Shown: positions 44,377 to 54,083, counted from the stretch's first letter. The stretch is 64,000 nucleotides of DNA from Breznakibacter sp047600785 (GCA_047600785.1 JASGKH010000002.1:496001-560000); one strand, 5' to 3'. Numbers and translations are program-made. The notes: generated from the sequence alone by a model not told the origin.

Positions 44377-46401
44377 ATGAAGATGAAAAAGTTGATATAT
44401 ATGACATTGGCTGCCTCTTCCCTGATGGTGGGAGGTGTTTCGTGCAACGACTTTTTGGAAGAGGACAACAAGGTCGGTGAAACGGCCGATCTGACTTACT
44501 CCACCAAAGCCGGCATAGATGGATTGGTGGCCTCGTGCTACAATCTTACCCGTGCCTGGTACGGAAAGGAGGCGGGCTTGGGGCTTTCGGAAATGGGTAC
44601 GGATGTGTTTTACTATGGTTTCGATAACAAACAAAAGTCACTCAACTCCTATAACCTTACTGCCGAGAGCTTGGAAAACAACACTGCCGACAATGCTTGT
44701 TTGGACCATTATTGGGAGGCATTTTATATCGCAGTTGATATTTGCAACAATGCCCTCAAATATGTTCCCCAAAACACGGTCATCAACGAAAGCTTGAAGC
44801 AACAATACATGGCTGAAGCATATTTTTTGAGGGCGTTTTATTATTTCCATATGGTAAATATATGGGGGCCTATTCCTTATAATAGCGATCTTCTGACAAG
44901 TATCACTACAAATCCGACCCGCGAGCCGGAAGAGGTCGTTTACAGTAATATATTGGCTGATATTGACAAGTCCATCGAAGGGTTTGAAGCGTCGGGATAT
45001 AAGAAAAAGACAGACGGAAGGGCCAATTACTGGGCGGCCAAGGCCTTAAAAGCCCGTGTGTTGCTGTATGCTGCTTCCTGGTTGGGCACCCAATCCATTA
45101 CCTCCAATACCGATTATGCAGGTCAAAACCTTTATTCCTTGGCACTTGCCGAGGCTGAAGATGTAATTGCCAACAGCGGGGCATCGTTTTATTCCAACTA
45201 TGCAGATGTTTGGTCGATGAATAACGAAGACTTTACCAAAAATGACGAAGTCATTTGGGGGGTTGCTTATTCGAGCGACATAGTGACGTCTGTCAATTGC
45301 ATTCCCAAACGTTATAAAAAGAGCGTAACCGGAGAGCCGTTGGATTTTAACAGTTTGATTACCCGTACAGGCTATACCCGTGGCGGAAGCGCTATGTTGC
45401 TGATGTTTGTGTCGATGTGGAGCAACGGTGCCACTGATTTTGGACCTACAGGGACTAGCAACGAAATATTTATCCGGGTGCTAGGCGAATCTACTTCATA
45501 TGTCACCAACACGAAGACGAAGGAAAAAGTATACGTCGCCGATCATTATTCGCCTTATGGGCGTGGTTTCACCCGCTATTTGCCTTCAATTTATCTTTGG
45601 AAATTGCTCGACAAATACAAGGCCACTGACCAACGGACAGATGAAACGTTGTTGGAGGCATATACAATCCCGTCTGGGTTGGCCGGCAGCGCGACCAAAT
45701 ACCCGTTGATGACCGATACGGCCATTTATTATTGCCCGCTCGATGGCAATTCACCCGAAGGCATTGCCAAACAGGCTTGGGCAAAGGACCGGTATCGCAT
45801 CCAGTTCTTGAGCGGTGGCGATGTGCCGGTGTTTACATCGGGCGATCCGACGGTCGGCTTGCCTACCGAAGCAGCAAAGGCTACTTCAAGCGTGTATAGT
45901 GATAACAGGTACAACAACAACGCCATTGGCGGGTGGAAATCATATCCCGGTATCAAGAAATTTCTGGACAATGTGTATAATCTGTCTTATCCTACCCATG
46001 ACATTTCATCACGTGATGCTTTTGTGTTCCGTTTGGCCGAAATGTATTTGATCAAAGCTGAGGCCCAATTGGCTACCGGTGGCGATGCCCTGGGTACGAT
46101 CAATGCGTTGCGGGCAGCTCGTGCAATTTCCGAAAAGGATAATTCCATTGCAGGACCTGTTGACATGGACGTGATATTGGACGAACGCGCCATTGAATTG
46201 TGCGGAGAACAACAACGTTGGTTCGATCTTAAAAGAACCCGAAAACTGGGAGAACGTCTTACCAAGTATAACAAACAAGCATTGGACGCTTTTGATCCTG
46301 AGGTACACTATTTGCGTCCTATTCCGTCTGCCCAGATCAGTGCGGTCACCAATTACAGTACGGTAGAAGGTCAGGGTTTCTGGCAAAACCCGGGATATTG
46401 A
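44377..46401 (+). CDS. SusD-like glycan-binding lipoprotein
   Basis: 674 residues. The start ATG at 44377 precedes the lipoprotein signal with lipobox GGVSC (MVGGVSCNDFLEED). The SusD N-terminal TPR-like half contains YMAEAYFLRAFYYFHMVNIWGPIPY, and the C-terminal half has FRLAEMYLIKAEAQLATGG and ERAIELCGEQQRWFDLKRT, both diagnostic. It binds the glycan at the cell surface and lids the SusC channel. A strong terminator (46436-46482) follows, so susCD form their own transcript. Confidence 0.93.
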   Translation: MKMKKLIYMTLAASSLMVGGVSCNDFLEEDNKVGETADLTYSTKAGIDGLVASCYNLTRAWYGKEAGLGLSEMGTDVFYYGFDNKQKSLNSYNLTAESLENNTADNACLDHYWEAFYIAVDICNNALKYVPQNTVINESLKQQYMAEAYFLRAFYYFHMVNIWGPIPYNSDLLTSITTNPTREPEEVVYSNILADIDKSIEGFEASGYKKKTDGRANYWAAKALKARVLLYAASWLGTQSITSNTDYAGQNLYSLALAEAEDVIANSGASFYSNYADVWSMNNEDFTKNDEVIWGVAYSSDIVTSVNCIPKRYKKSVTGEPLDFNSLITRTGYTRGGSAMLLMFVSMWSNGATDFGPTGTSNEIFIRVLGESTSYVTNTKTKEKVYVADHYSPYGRGFTRYLPSIYLWKLLDKYKATDQRTDETLLEAYTIPSGLAGSATKYPLMTDTAIYYCPLDGNSPEGIAKQAWAKDRYRIQFLSGGDVPVFTSGDPTVGLPTEAAKATSSVYSDNRYNNNAIGGWKSYPGIKKFLDNVYNLSYPTHDISSRDAFVFRLAEMYLIKAEAQLATGGDALGTINALRAARAISEKDNSIAGPVDMDVILDERAIELCGEQQRWFDLKRTRKLGERLTKYNKQALDAFDPEVHYLRPIPSAQISAVTNYSTVEGQGFWQNPGY

Positions 46402-46435
46402 TTTTGATGGATGTTTTGATTGATTGATGGTTATG

Positions 46436-46482
46436 ACAAGGGGCCGTTGGATTGGTGTTTTTGAATGGCCCCTTGTTTTTTT
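46436..46482 (+). terminator. Terminator after susD
   Basis: ACAAGGGGCC (46436-46445) and GGCCCCTTGT (46467-46476) pair perfectly over 10 bases, followed by a run of T to 46482. It separates susCD from the GH105 gene. Confidence 0.85.
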
Positions 46483-46583
46483 ACAAAAGGTTCGCCTGGA
46501 ATCGTTGGCTTGGGAACGTGCAGGATAGAAGTGAAGAAGGACATCCGTGAAGCATTGAAAACTATTAAACAACCATAGTACAC

Positions 46584-47760
46584 ATGAAAAGTCTGTTGAG
46601 TATTGCCGCAATTGCCATTTTGGTGCTAAGCTGCAGCGGCCCGAAAAAAACGCAGGGAACCGAAAAATGGTCGGTCCGGATGGCCAATTCCGTGATGCAA
46701 CGCGCCGACACGCTCACACATTACCTCGGTGCAAGAGAATCAAAAGGATGGCAGTACGATGTGGCCATGTTGGCCCAAGCCATTGACAAGCTTGGCAACA
46801 TCGATCCGAAAATACTCCAAATACATGACCGATTATGTGAACGTGTTCATTAACGATTCGGGGAAAATTGCCAGATATAAGATGGAGGAATATAACATCG
46901 ACCGCGTCAATCCCGGGAAAAACCTTATTACGCTGTACAAACGTACCGGAGAGAGGAAATACCAGATCGCTTTTGAGGAGTTGGTTGCCCAGATGGAGAC
47001 CCATCCGCGCACCCACGAGGGCGGTTATTGGCATAAAAAGATATACCCGTACCAAATGTGGCTCGACGGTATTTACATGGCTTCGCCATTTCTGGCACAA
47101 TATGCCAGCGAATTCAGCCAGCCCAAATGGTTCGATGAGGTAGCTTTTCAGATCCTGACCATTTACAAACGCACGCTTGACGAAAAAACAGGACTCCTTT
47201 ACCATGCTTACGATGAAAGTCGTGAGCAAAAGTGGGCCGATCCCGCAACGGGCCACTCGCCCCATTTCTGGAGCCGTGCCATGGGGTGGTATACCATGGC
47301 CATTGTAGATGTGCTCGATTTCATGCCCGAAACCCATCCCCAACGCGATTCCATCATTACCGTATTGAAAAATACGTGCGATGCGTTGATGGACGTACGC
47401 GATTCCAAGACCGGCTTATGGTACCAGGTACTTGACCAGGGAGACCGTCAGGGGAACTATATCGAAGGGTCGGGTAGTGCCATGTTTACTTACGTGTTTG
47501 CAAAAGGGGCCAAAAAAGGTTACCTCGATGCCCGGTATCTTGATATTGCCAATCAGTGCTTTAACGACATGGTTAAGCAGTTTATCACCGAGGATGAAAA
47601 CGGGCTTCTCTCCATGCACCACATTTGCGGGGGATGTGGGCTGGGCGGCAACCCCTATCGCGACGGTTCGTTCGAATATTACGTGACCGAGAAGGTTGTC
47701 GATAACGATACCAAAGGTGTGGGGCCTTTCATTCTGGCCGCCATCGAATTGGACCGATGA
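46584..47760 (+). pseudogene. GH105 unsaturated rhamnogalacturonyl hydrolase, single-base frameshift
   Basis: The first frame (46584-46812) encodes a lipoprotein signal (LVLSCS) and the start of the family: KWSVRMANSVMQRADTL…GWQYDVAMLAQAID. The rest, including the catalytic Asp in KIYPYQMWLDGIYM, HFWSRAMGWYTMAI and CGGCGLGGNP, continues in another frame to 47760. One extra A in the AAAA run at 46809-46812 accounts for the break: without it DPKYSKYMTDYVNVF reads straight through. GH88/105 enzymes remove 4,5-unsaturated uronate ends from pectin lyase products. A full gene would be ~391 residues. An assembly homopolymer error is as likely as true loss. Confidence 0.85.
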
Positions 47761-47782
47761 TTGTTTGGGATTGTTTAGTACG

Positions 47783-47822
47783 CCGGTCTGCACTGTCATT
47801 GATAGTGCGGACCGGTTTTTTT
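47783..47822 (+). terminator. Terminator between GH105 and GH28
   Basis: CCGGTCTGCACT (47783-47794) and AGTGCGGACCGG (47804-47815) pair with a single mismatch, followed by a T run to 47822. The GH28 gene is therefore probably transcribed from its own promoter. Confidence 0.85.
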
Positions 47823-47905
47823 ATCATTTATACCAAAATTTAAACACGCTGCATGCACTTATTGTGAATATTTGTAAACGTGTCGACCCAAAGAATACGT
47901 CAATT

Positions 47906-49264
47906 ATGAAGAAGAACATTCTCGGTTTTGCCGTTGCCACCGCATTGCTTGCAATGGCAGGCTGTACCCCGAAGCCCCTGAAACCGTTGCCGGGTTCCAG
48001 TGAAATCGTTCAGCGAATAACGTTGCCGACGTTTCCGTCCAACGAGCTGGTGGTGACGGATTTTGGAGCCAGAGGCGATTCGTTGACCGATTGCAGGCAA
48101 GCCTTCAATGCGGCAATCAAAGAGTTGGGCACCAGGGGAGGCGGACGTTTGGTCGTTCCTTCGGGTATTTTCACGGTGAACGGTCCGATCCATCTGGTGA
48201 GCCATATTGATTTACATCTCCAAAAGGGGGCCAGGATCCGTTTCGGGAGTAATCCGGCCGACTACCTGCCGGTGGTCAAAACCAGTTGGGAAGGGACATT
48301 GCTTTACAATTACAGCCCTTTCATTTATGCGTACCAGTGCGAGAATATTGCCGTTACCGGCGAGGGGGTAATTGATGGCGAGGCTTCAGCCACTTGGGCC
48401 AAATGGTATGCACTGCAAAAAGATGATCAGCTATTGAGCCGTCAAATGAACCATCAGGCTGTTCCCGTTGAACAACGAATTTTTGGAGAAGGGCACTTTT
48501 TACGTCCGCAATTGATCCAGTTCTTTGAATGCAGAAACATTCTTGTCGAAGGCATAAAGATTGAAGATTCACCTTTTTGGTGCATCCACTTGCTGATGTG
48601 CAAAAACGCGACGCTACGGAAGCTTAAGTACGATGCCCAAAACAAGAATAACGACGGCATCGATCCTGAATACTCGCAAGATATTTTAATCGAGGACATT
48701 GACTTTAATAATGCCGACGACAATGTAGCTGTGAAAGCCGGACGCGACCACGAAGGGCGCATGTTGGGACTGACCTCTGAAAATATCGTGGTGCGAAATT
48801 GCCGTTTCAAGGGATTGCATGCATTGGTCATCGGCAGCGAAATGTCGGCAGGTGTACGAAACGTGTTTGTCGAAAACTGCACTTACGCGGGTTATCTTAA
48901 GCGTGGGGTTTATCTGAAATCCAATCCCGATCGCGGAGGCTTTATAAAAAACATCTATGTGAAAAACCTCCAATTAGGGACGGTGGAGGATTGCATCTAC
49001 ATCACCTCGTTTTACCACAATGAGGGCAAAGGCCATGCAACCGATATCGGCCAGATCTATTTCGAGAACGTGGCTTGTCGGCGGGCATTGGCAGGTGGTG
49101 TGGTCATTCAGGGATTTCCGGAAAAAAAAGTACGCGATATCTTTTTTCGCCGCATTGCCATTGATACCGTACCCAATGCGCTAAGCATGACAGATGCCGA
49201 AAATATTGTCATGGCGGACGTCGTAATCGGGCAAAAGGCAGGAAGCCCAAGTGCGGTACGCTGA
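47906..49264 (+). CDS. GH28 polygalacturonase
   Basis: 452 residues. The lipobox LAMAGC gives a lipoprotein start at 47906; longer upstream frames run into the preceding terminator and are rejected. The body is a right-handed parallel beta-helix with the GH28 catalytic motifs: NNDGIDPEYS (NTD type), NADDNVAVKAG (DD), HALVIGSEMSAG (GH) and RGVYLKSN (RIK type). It hydrolyses alpha-1,4-galacturonan. It works with the nearby PL9 and PL1 lyases. Confidence 0.92.
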   Translation: MKKNILGFAVATALLAMAGCTPKPLKPLPGSSEIVQRITLPTFPSNELVVTDFGARGDSLTDCRQAFNAAIKELGTRGGGRLVVPSGIFTVNGPIHLVSHIDLHLQKGARIRFGSNPADYLPVVKTSWEGTLLYNYSPFIYAYQCENIAVTGEGVIDGEASATWAKWYALQKDDQLLSRQMNHQAVPVEQRIFGEGHFLRPQLIQFFECRNILVEGIKIEDSPFWCIHLLMCKNATLRKLKYDAQNKNNDGIDPEYSQDILIEDIDFNNADDNVAVKAGRDHEGRMLGLTSENIVVRNCRFKGLHALVIGSEMSAGVRNVFVENCTYAGYLKRGVYLKSNPDRGGFIKNIYVKNLQLGTVEDCIYITSFYHNEGKGHATDIGQIYFENVACRRALAGGVVIQGFPEKKVRDIFFRRIAIDTVPNALSMTDAENIVMADVVIGQKAGSPSAVR

Positions 49265-49328
49265 CTGCACGGGGTTTGGTTCGGGATTTGTTTGTAAGTG
49301 TTTTTAATCAAACCATAAAATTACAAAC

Positions 49329-50429
49329 ATGATAACCACAAGAGGATTGATAATGGCCGGAACGATGATGGTGTCAGGTTGCTCGGTAAATGGTTTTGCA
49401 CGTAGCGTCAGCGTGTCGACCGTGCAAGAGTTGCAGGCAGCCGTAAAAAGCGTGCAGCCCGGCGACACCATTTGGATAAAAGGAGGGGAATACCAGCTTA
49501 CTGCCCGTGTCAACCTGTTGGCTTCAGGCACGGCAGATAAAAAAATCTGTTTGTTTGCCGTTGATACGGAGAAACAACGTCCTGTGTTTGATGGAAGCGG
49601 GATGGAGGTCAAATCGTCAAACCAAGCCTTTAAACTTCAGGCGAGTTACTGGCACATTAAAGGGTTGGACGTGACCGGGGCCGGTGATAACGGCATGTGG
49701 GTGACTGCCGCATCGAACAATACGATAGAGAATTGCCGGTTTTTCGGGAACAACGATTCCGGTATCCAAATAGATGGCGGATCGTCGAACAATTTGGTGC
49801 TGAATTGCGATTCCTATTCGAATGTCGATCCCAAAGTGGAAAATGCCGATGGATTTGCCTGCAAAATGGATGTGGGGGGAGGTAACAGGTTTGTAGGTTG
49901 TCGTGCATGGAACAATCTTGACGACGGTTGGGACGGCTATTTGCGCGGAACCGACAATGTGTCCACAAGTTACGAGAATTGTTGGGCTTTTCGGAACGGA
50001 ATGAAGGCTGACGGGACACCGACGGGAGGGGACGGTAACGGTTTCAAGACTGGAGGAAGCGATACCAAATTATTAAAGCATAACGCCGTCTATGTCAATT
50101 GTATTGCTGCAGCCAATGTGGCCGACGGGTTTGACCATAACTCCAACCGTGGTACGGTTACACTGACGGCCTGCAAAGCCTATCTAAACAAAAATAATTT
50201 CAATTTTTCGGATAAAATGCCTGTTGAAAAATTGGTCGTGAAGCAATGTAGCGTCATTGGAAAGGCCGGGAAATTGCTTGGTGAAACCGTGGACATTGAG
50301 GGAAACTCATGGCAGAGCGGAACCGGGTTGGCCGAATCAGATGTGAAAAGCGTCGATGTGGCGGAACTGATGAAACCGCGGACGAAGGATGGAAGCTTGC
50401 CCGAAATAAGCTTCATGACCAGAAAATAA
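49329..50429 (+). CDS. PL9-type pectate lyase
   Basis: 366 residues. A signal/lipobox-like start (MMVSGCS) is followed by a parallel beta-helix with NNTIENCRFFGNNDSGIQIDGG, NADGFACKMDVGGGN and CRAWNNLDDGWDGY. The Ca-binding Asp cluster and the conserved Lys after GFAC fit family 9, whose lyases cut polygalacturonate by beta-elimination with a Lys base. The gene lies 64 bases after the GH28 gene with no terminator between, so they are probably co-transcribed. Confidence 0.85.
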   Translation: MITTRGLIMAGTMMVSGCSVNGFARSVSVSTVQELQAAVKSVQPGDTIWIKGGEYQLTARVNLLASGTADKKICLFAVDTEKQRPVFDGSGMEVKSSNQAFKLQASYWHIKGLDVTGAGDNGMWVTAASNNTIENCRFFGNNDSGIQIDGGSSNNLVLNCDSYSNVDPKVENADGFACKMDVGGGNRFVGCRAWNNLDDGWDGYLRGTDNVSTSYENCWAFRNGMKADGTPTGGDGNGFKTGGSDTKLLKHNAVYVNCIAAANVADGFDHNSNRGTVTLTACKAYLNKNNFNFSDKMPVEKLVVKQCSVIGKAGKLLGETVDIEGNSWQSGTGLAESDVKSVDVAELMKPRTKDGSLPEISFMTRK

Positions 50430-50503
50430 CGGGCGGATACTTCCGTTCATCGTATCGGCTGCAATTGCCGGAGTGGCATTCGAATATGCATCAATTCATA
50501 GAT

Positions 50504-50515
50504 ACAATCGTTTGT
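50504..50515. promoter_or_regulatory. Candidate LacI-family operator upstream of uxaC
   Basis: ACAATCGTTTGT contains CAATCGTTTG (50505-50514), the reverse complement of the core at 40967-40976. It lies ~130 bases upstream of the predicted uxaC promoter. A further perfect palindrome CAAACGTTTG occurs inside uxaC at 50925-50934. Confidence 0.45.
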
Positions 50516-50641
50516 TTTGTTTTAACGATCATATTTATGTGTTTCGGGCCAATCACCGGATGATATTATTTTAATTCTGTCTAAATAGATATTATTTAAG
50601 TGTTAAATATCAGTTTTATAAGAGATAATTTTTGCCGATTC

Positions 50642-50673
50642 TTTGACTGGATTTAAAAAGAAAATTATCTTCG
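50642..50673 (+). promoter_or_regulatory. Predicted uxaC promoter, Bacteroidota type
   Basis: TTTG (50642-50645) is followed after 20 bases by TATCTTCG (50666-50673). The Bacteroidota sigma factor consensus is TTTG and TAnnTTTG at 19-21 bases, so one mismatch. Transcription would start near 50680 and leave a ~200-base leader. Confidence 0.5.
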
Positions 50674-50721
50674 TGTTCGTTAACGACTATTTTTTGGATA
50701 CAAGCATCACATAAAAGGTTT

Positions 50722-50792
50722 GCTTTCGGGGCGGCGACGTGGTAACCCTGCTCGGATCCCGAAAGCTCCTTTTGGTGCTGTGCGCGGACATA
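50722..50792 (+). promoter_or_regulatory. Structured 5' leader of uxaC
   Basis: GCTTTCGGG (50722-50730) pairs perfectly with CCCGAAAGC (50758-50766) around a 27-base loop. A second hairpin CGGAC…GTCCG (~50778-50792) is followed by TTTT. Together they could form an attenuator or a ligand-binding leader. No known riboswitch class was recognised. Confidence 0.4.
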
Positions 50793-50877
50793 TGGTCCGT
50801 TTTGTGTTCGACAAACAACTCAATTTCCTGGATATTGGCACCCTTGTCCTCAGGGGAGCTCAAAAAATCAACGTCAC

Positions 50878-52275
50878 ATGAAACAATTCATTCATCCCGA
50901 TTTCATTTTGCACAGTGAAACAGGCAAACGTTTGTATCACGACTATGCAGAAAAGTTGCCCATCATTGATTTCCACTGTCACCTATCGCCAGAGATGATG
51001 GCCAACGACCGTCAGTTCGAGAGCCTTGGCAAAATATGGCTTGAAGGGGACCATTACAAGTGGCGTGCCATGCGTTCGAACGGCATTGACGAAAAATATT
51101 GTACGGGCAACGTGTCGGATTTCGAAAAGTTCGAAAAATGGGCCGAGACCGTACCCTACACGATTGGTAACCCGCTTTATCACTGGACCCATCTTGAGTT
51201 GGCGCGTTATTTCCATATCAATGAGCTTTTGTCGCCTAAAACCGCTAAAGCCATTTACGACCAGGCCACGGCGCTGCTTCAGACTCCTGAGTACAGCACA
51301 CGTGGTTTGTTGCGTAAAATGAAGGTTGAGATTGTCTGCACCACCGATGATCCGGTCGATAATCTCGAATTCCATCATAAGTTACAAAAGGAGTTTGAGA
51401 TCAAGGTGTTGCCTACTTTCCGTCCGGACAAAACCTTAAAGGCCGACGACTTGTCCGTTCTTCTTCCGTATATCAAGCAATTGGGGCAGGTTGCCGACAT
51501 CGATATCAATAGCTTTGAAAATCTGATTGCGGCCATCGACAAACGTCACGCCTTTTTCCATGCCACTGGTTGTAAGCTGAGCGACCACGGTTTGGACCGT
51601 TTCTTTTACGCCCAATTTACCCAGGGCGAGATTGATGTCATTTTTGCAAAAATATTGGCAGGCAAAACGTTGTCGGAAGACGAGATTGAAAAATACCGTA
51701 CCACCGTGTTGACCGAGCTTGGTAAAATGAACCACAAGCGCGGCTGGACGCAACAATTCCATGTAGGAGCCTTACGCAACAACAACACCCGCAAATTCAA
51801 TCTGCTGGGGCCTGATACCGGTTGGGATTCGATCGGCAATCCACAAGACAGCTTCAAAATGTCAAGGTTCCTTGACTCGTTGGATACTACCGACCAACTG
51901 GCCAAAACCATCCTCTATAACCTGAACCCCGCCGACAACGAGATGATGGCGACCATGATCGGGAACTTCAATGACGGATCGGCAGCAGGCAAAATCCAAT
52001 ATGGTGCCGCCTGGTGGTTCCTCGATCAGAAAACAGGGATGGAAGACCATCTAAAAGCATTGTCGGCACTTGGTCTGACAACCCGCTTTGTGGGCATGGT
52101 GACCGATTCGCGCAGCTTCCTGTCGTATCCGCGACACGAATATTTCCGCCGTATCGTGTGTGAGTTCTTTGGCTCGGAAGTCGACAAAGGACACATCCCC
52201 AACGATGATTCGTTACTGAAACCTGCCATTGAAGGCATTTCGTATTATAACGCAAAAAACTACTTTAAATTTTAA
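50878..52275 (+). CDS. uxaC: Glucuronate/galacturonate isomerase
   Basis: 465 residues, the usual UxaC length. Family blocks include LPIIDFHCHLSPEMMANDRQF (metal-binding His-x-His of the amidohydrolase fold), TTDDPVDNLEFH, VLPTFRPDK, GCKLSDHGLDR, FHVGALRNNNT, GNFNDGSAAGKIQYGAAWWFLDQ and MVTDSRSFLSYPRHEYFRRI. It converts D-galacturonate to D-tagaturonate, or D-glucuronate to fructuronate, the first cytoplasmic step of hexuronate breakdown. It starts an operon with kdgK (14 bases later). A palindrome CAAACGTTTG lies within its first 60 bases. Confidence 0.96.
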   Translation: MKQFIHPDFILHSETGKRLYHDYAEKLPIIDFHCHLSPEMMANDRQFESLGKIWLEGDHYKWRAMRSNGIDEKYCTGNVSDFEKFEKWAETVPYTIGNPLYHWTHLELARYFHINELLSPKTAKAIYDQATALLQTPEYSTRGLLRKMKVEIVCTTDDPVDNLEFHHKLQKEFEIKVLPTFRPDKTLKADDLSVLLPYIKQLGQVADIDINSFENLIAAIDKRHAFFHATGCKLSDHGLDRFFYAQFTQGEIDVIFAKILAGKTLSEDEIEKYRTTVLTELGKMNHKRGWTQQFHVGALRNNNTRKFNLLGPDTGWDSIGNPQDSFKMSRFLDSLDTTDQLAKTILYNLNPADNEMMATMIGNFNDGSAAGKIQYGAAWWFLDQKTGMEDHLKALSALGLTTRFVGMVTDSRSFLSYPRHEYFRRIVCEFFGSEVDKGHIPNDDSLLKPAIEGISYYNAKNYFKF

Positions 52276-52289
52276 TTTCAACACTGAGT

Positions 52290-53327
52290 ATGGGACCTAA
52301 AGTTGTCACTTTTGGTGAGATTATGTTGCGCCTGGCAACGCCACGTTATGAACGTTTCAACCAGGTAAAATCATTCGAAGCCACTTATGGCGGCGGTGAA
52401 GCCAACGTGGCCGTTTCATTGGCCAATTATGGCATTGATGCATCGTTTGTGACCCGCCTGCCAAAAAACGACCTTGGCGTGGCTTGTCGCATGGAGTTAA
52501 ATAAATATGGTGTGTGCACCAAAGACGTTCAATATGGTGGCGACCGTCTGGGTATCTATTTCCTTGAGTCGGGGGCCGTGGCGCGTGCCAGCAAAGTGGT
52601 TTACGACCGTGCAGGTTCGGCTTTTGCGGGCGTAACCAAAGGAATGTTCGATTGGGAAACTATTTTGAAAGGGGTTGACGTGTTCCATTGGACCGGTATC
52701 ACTCCTGCCGTATCGCAAGGTGCTGCCGATGCATGCCTTGAAGCCATCCAGGTGGCCAACAAACTTGGCGTGACCGTGACCTGTGACCTTAATTACCGTA
52801 AAAACCTTTGGAAATACGGCAAAAAGGCCAGTGAAGTCATGCCTGCGTTGGTGGCTGGCTGCGACGTGGTGTTGGGCAACGAAGAAGATGCAGAAATGGT
52901 CCTGGGCATCAAGCCGGAAGGCGTTAACATAACCGGTGGCCATGTCGAGGCGGAAGCTTACCGTAGCGTGTCGCAACAGATCATGAAGCAGTACCCGCGC
53001 GTGAAAAAGGTTATTACCACCCTTCGCGGTTCGGTAAGCGCCAGCCACAACACCTGGTCGGGCGTGCTTTACGACGGCAAGGACCTTTATGTGGCGCCGA
53101 CTTACAACATTACCCATATTGTGGATCGTGTAGGTGGCGGTGACTCGTTCATGGGCGGTTTGGTTTACGGATTGCTTACTTACAAGGAAGACCACCAGAA
53201 AGTGATCAACTTTGCGACAGCAGCATCTTGCCTGAAACACACCATTCATGGCGACTTCAACCTGGTGACCGTGGACGAAGTGGAGAAGCTGATGGGCGGT
53301 GATGCTTCCGGTCGTGTATCCCGATAA
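52290..53327 (+). CDS. kdgK: 2-dehydro-3-deoxygluconate kinase
   Basis: A 345-residue PfkB-family kinase. The N-terminal sugar site is in FGEIMLRLATP and GGGEANVAVSLANYG, and the catalytic/ATP motif DRVGGGDSFMGGLVYG is near residue 280. In this family it phosphorylates 2-keto-3-deoxygluconate to KDPG. Its position between uxaC and the KDPG aldolase gene supports this over other sugars. Function assignment by context is strong, substrate not proven. Confidence 0.9.
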   Translation: MGPKVVTFGEIMLRLATPRYERFNQVKSFEATYGGGEANVAVSLANYGIDASFVTRLPKNDLGVACRMELNKYGVCTKDVQYGGDRLGIYFLESGAVARASKVVYDRAGSAFAGVTKGMFDWETILKGVDVFHWTGITPAVSQGAADACLEAIQVANKLGVTVTCDLNYRKNLWKYGKKASEVMPALVAGCDVVLGNEEDAEMVLGIKPEGVNITGGHVEAEAYRSVSQQIMKQYPRVKKVITTLRGSVSASHNTWSGVLYDGKDLYVAPTYNITHIVDRVGGGDSFMGGLVYGLLTYKEDHQKVINFATAASCLKHTIHGDFNLVTVDEVEKLMGGDASGRVSR

Positions 53328-53408
53328 GTAAAACAATAAATACAGAGGCACCGGGACACGGAGGATAAAATTTATTCGGCTTGGTGTCTTTGTGTTAAAA
53401 ATATAGAT

Positions 53409-54083
53409 ATGGCAAAATATTCACGTTTTGAGGTTGTGGCCGCGATGAAAGAAACGGGCGTGGTGCCCGTATTTTTCGATTCGAACCTGGAAGTGAGCAA
53501 AAATGTGGTAAAAGCTTGCTACGAAGGCGGCATCCGTGTGTTTGAATTTGTAAACCGTGGCGATTTCGCCCACGAAGTGTTCGGCGAGCTCAACAAATGG
53601 GCTACCAAAGAGTTGCCCGGGATGATTTTGGGTGCCGGCTCCATTGTGGAGCCTGTTACCGCGGCATTGTACATCCAGTTGGGCGCCAACTTTATCGTAT
53701 CGCCATGCCTGAACGAAGAGGTGGCCAAATTGTGTAACCGTCGTGGCGTAAGCTATTCGCCAGGTTGCGGGACCATCAGCGAAATCAGCAAGGCACAGGA
53801 GTTAGGCGTGGAAGTGGTGAAAGTGTTCCCTGCCAGTGAGATCGGCGGCCCATCGTTTGTGAAGGCCGTGAAAGCGCCCATGCCCTGGACCAACATTATG
53901 CCTACCGGTGGAGTGGATACGTCCGAAGCTAACCTGAAAGCTTGGTTCGATGCAGGTGTGACCTGCGTGGGGATGGGATCGAACCTTTTCCCCAAAGACG
54001 TGATGCAAGCTGGCGATTGGGCCACCTTGGCCGCAAAATCGAAAGAACTGATCGACACCATTAAAAAGGTGAGAAAAAAATGA
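53409..54083 (+). CDS. eda: KDPG/KHG aldolase
   Basis: A 224-residue class I aldolase. The Schiff-base Lys lies in VEVVKVFPASEIGG, the Glu base in FEFVNRGD, and the phosphate/carboxylate-binding parts in GAGSIVEP, MPTGGVD and GVTCVGMGSNLF. It cleaves KDPG to pyruvate and glyceraldehyde-3-phosphate. It ends the uxaC-kdgK-aldolase run. Its 3' side carries a long imperfect hairpin (54092-54168). Confidence 0.92.
   Translation: MAKYSRFEVVAAMKETGVVPVFFDSNLEVSKNVVKACYEGGIRVFEFVNRGDFAHEVFGELNKWATKELPGMILGAGSIVEPVTAALYIQLGANFIVSPCLNEEVAKLCNRRGVSYSPGCGTISEISKAQELGVEVVKVFPASEIGGPSFVKAVKAPMPWTNIMPTGGVDTSEANLKAWFDAGVTCVGMGSNLFPKDVMQAGDWATLAAKSKELIDTIKKVRKK

Noticed and set aside
52497..53351. A 284-codon minus-strand frame inside kdgK
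   Set aside because: Shadow frame caused by codon bias; the kinase has intact PfkB motifs on the plus strand.
53341..53396. Imperfect inverted repeat between kdgK and the aldolase gene (GGGACACGGAGG … TTGGTGTCTTTGTG)
   Set aside because: Pairing is weak and the motif resembles a common Bacteroidota intergenic repeat; not strong enough to call a terminator or regulator.
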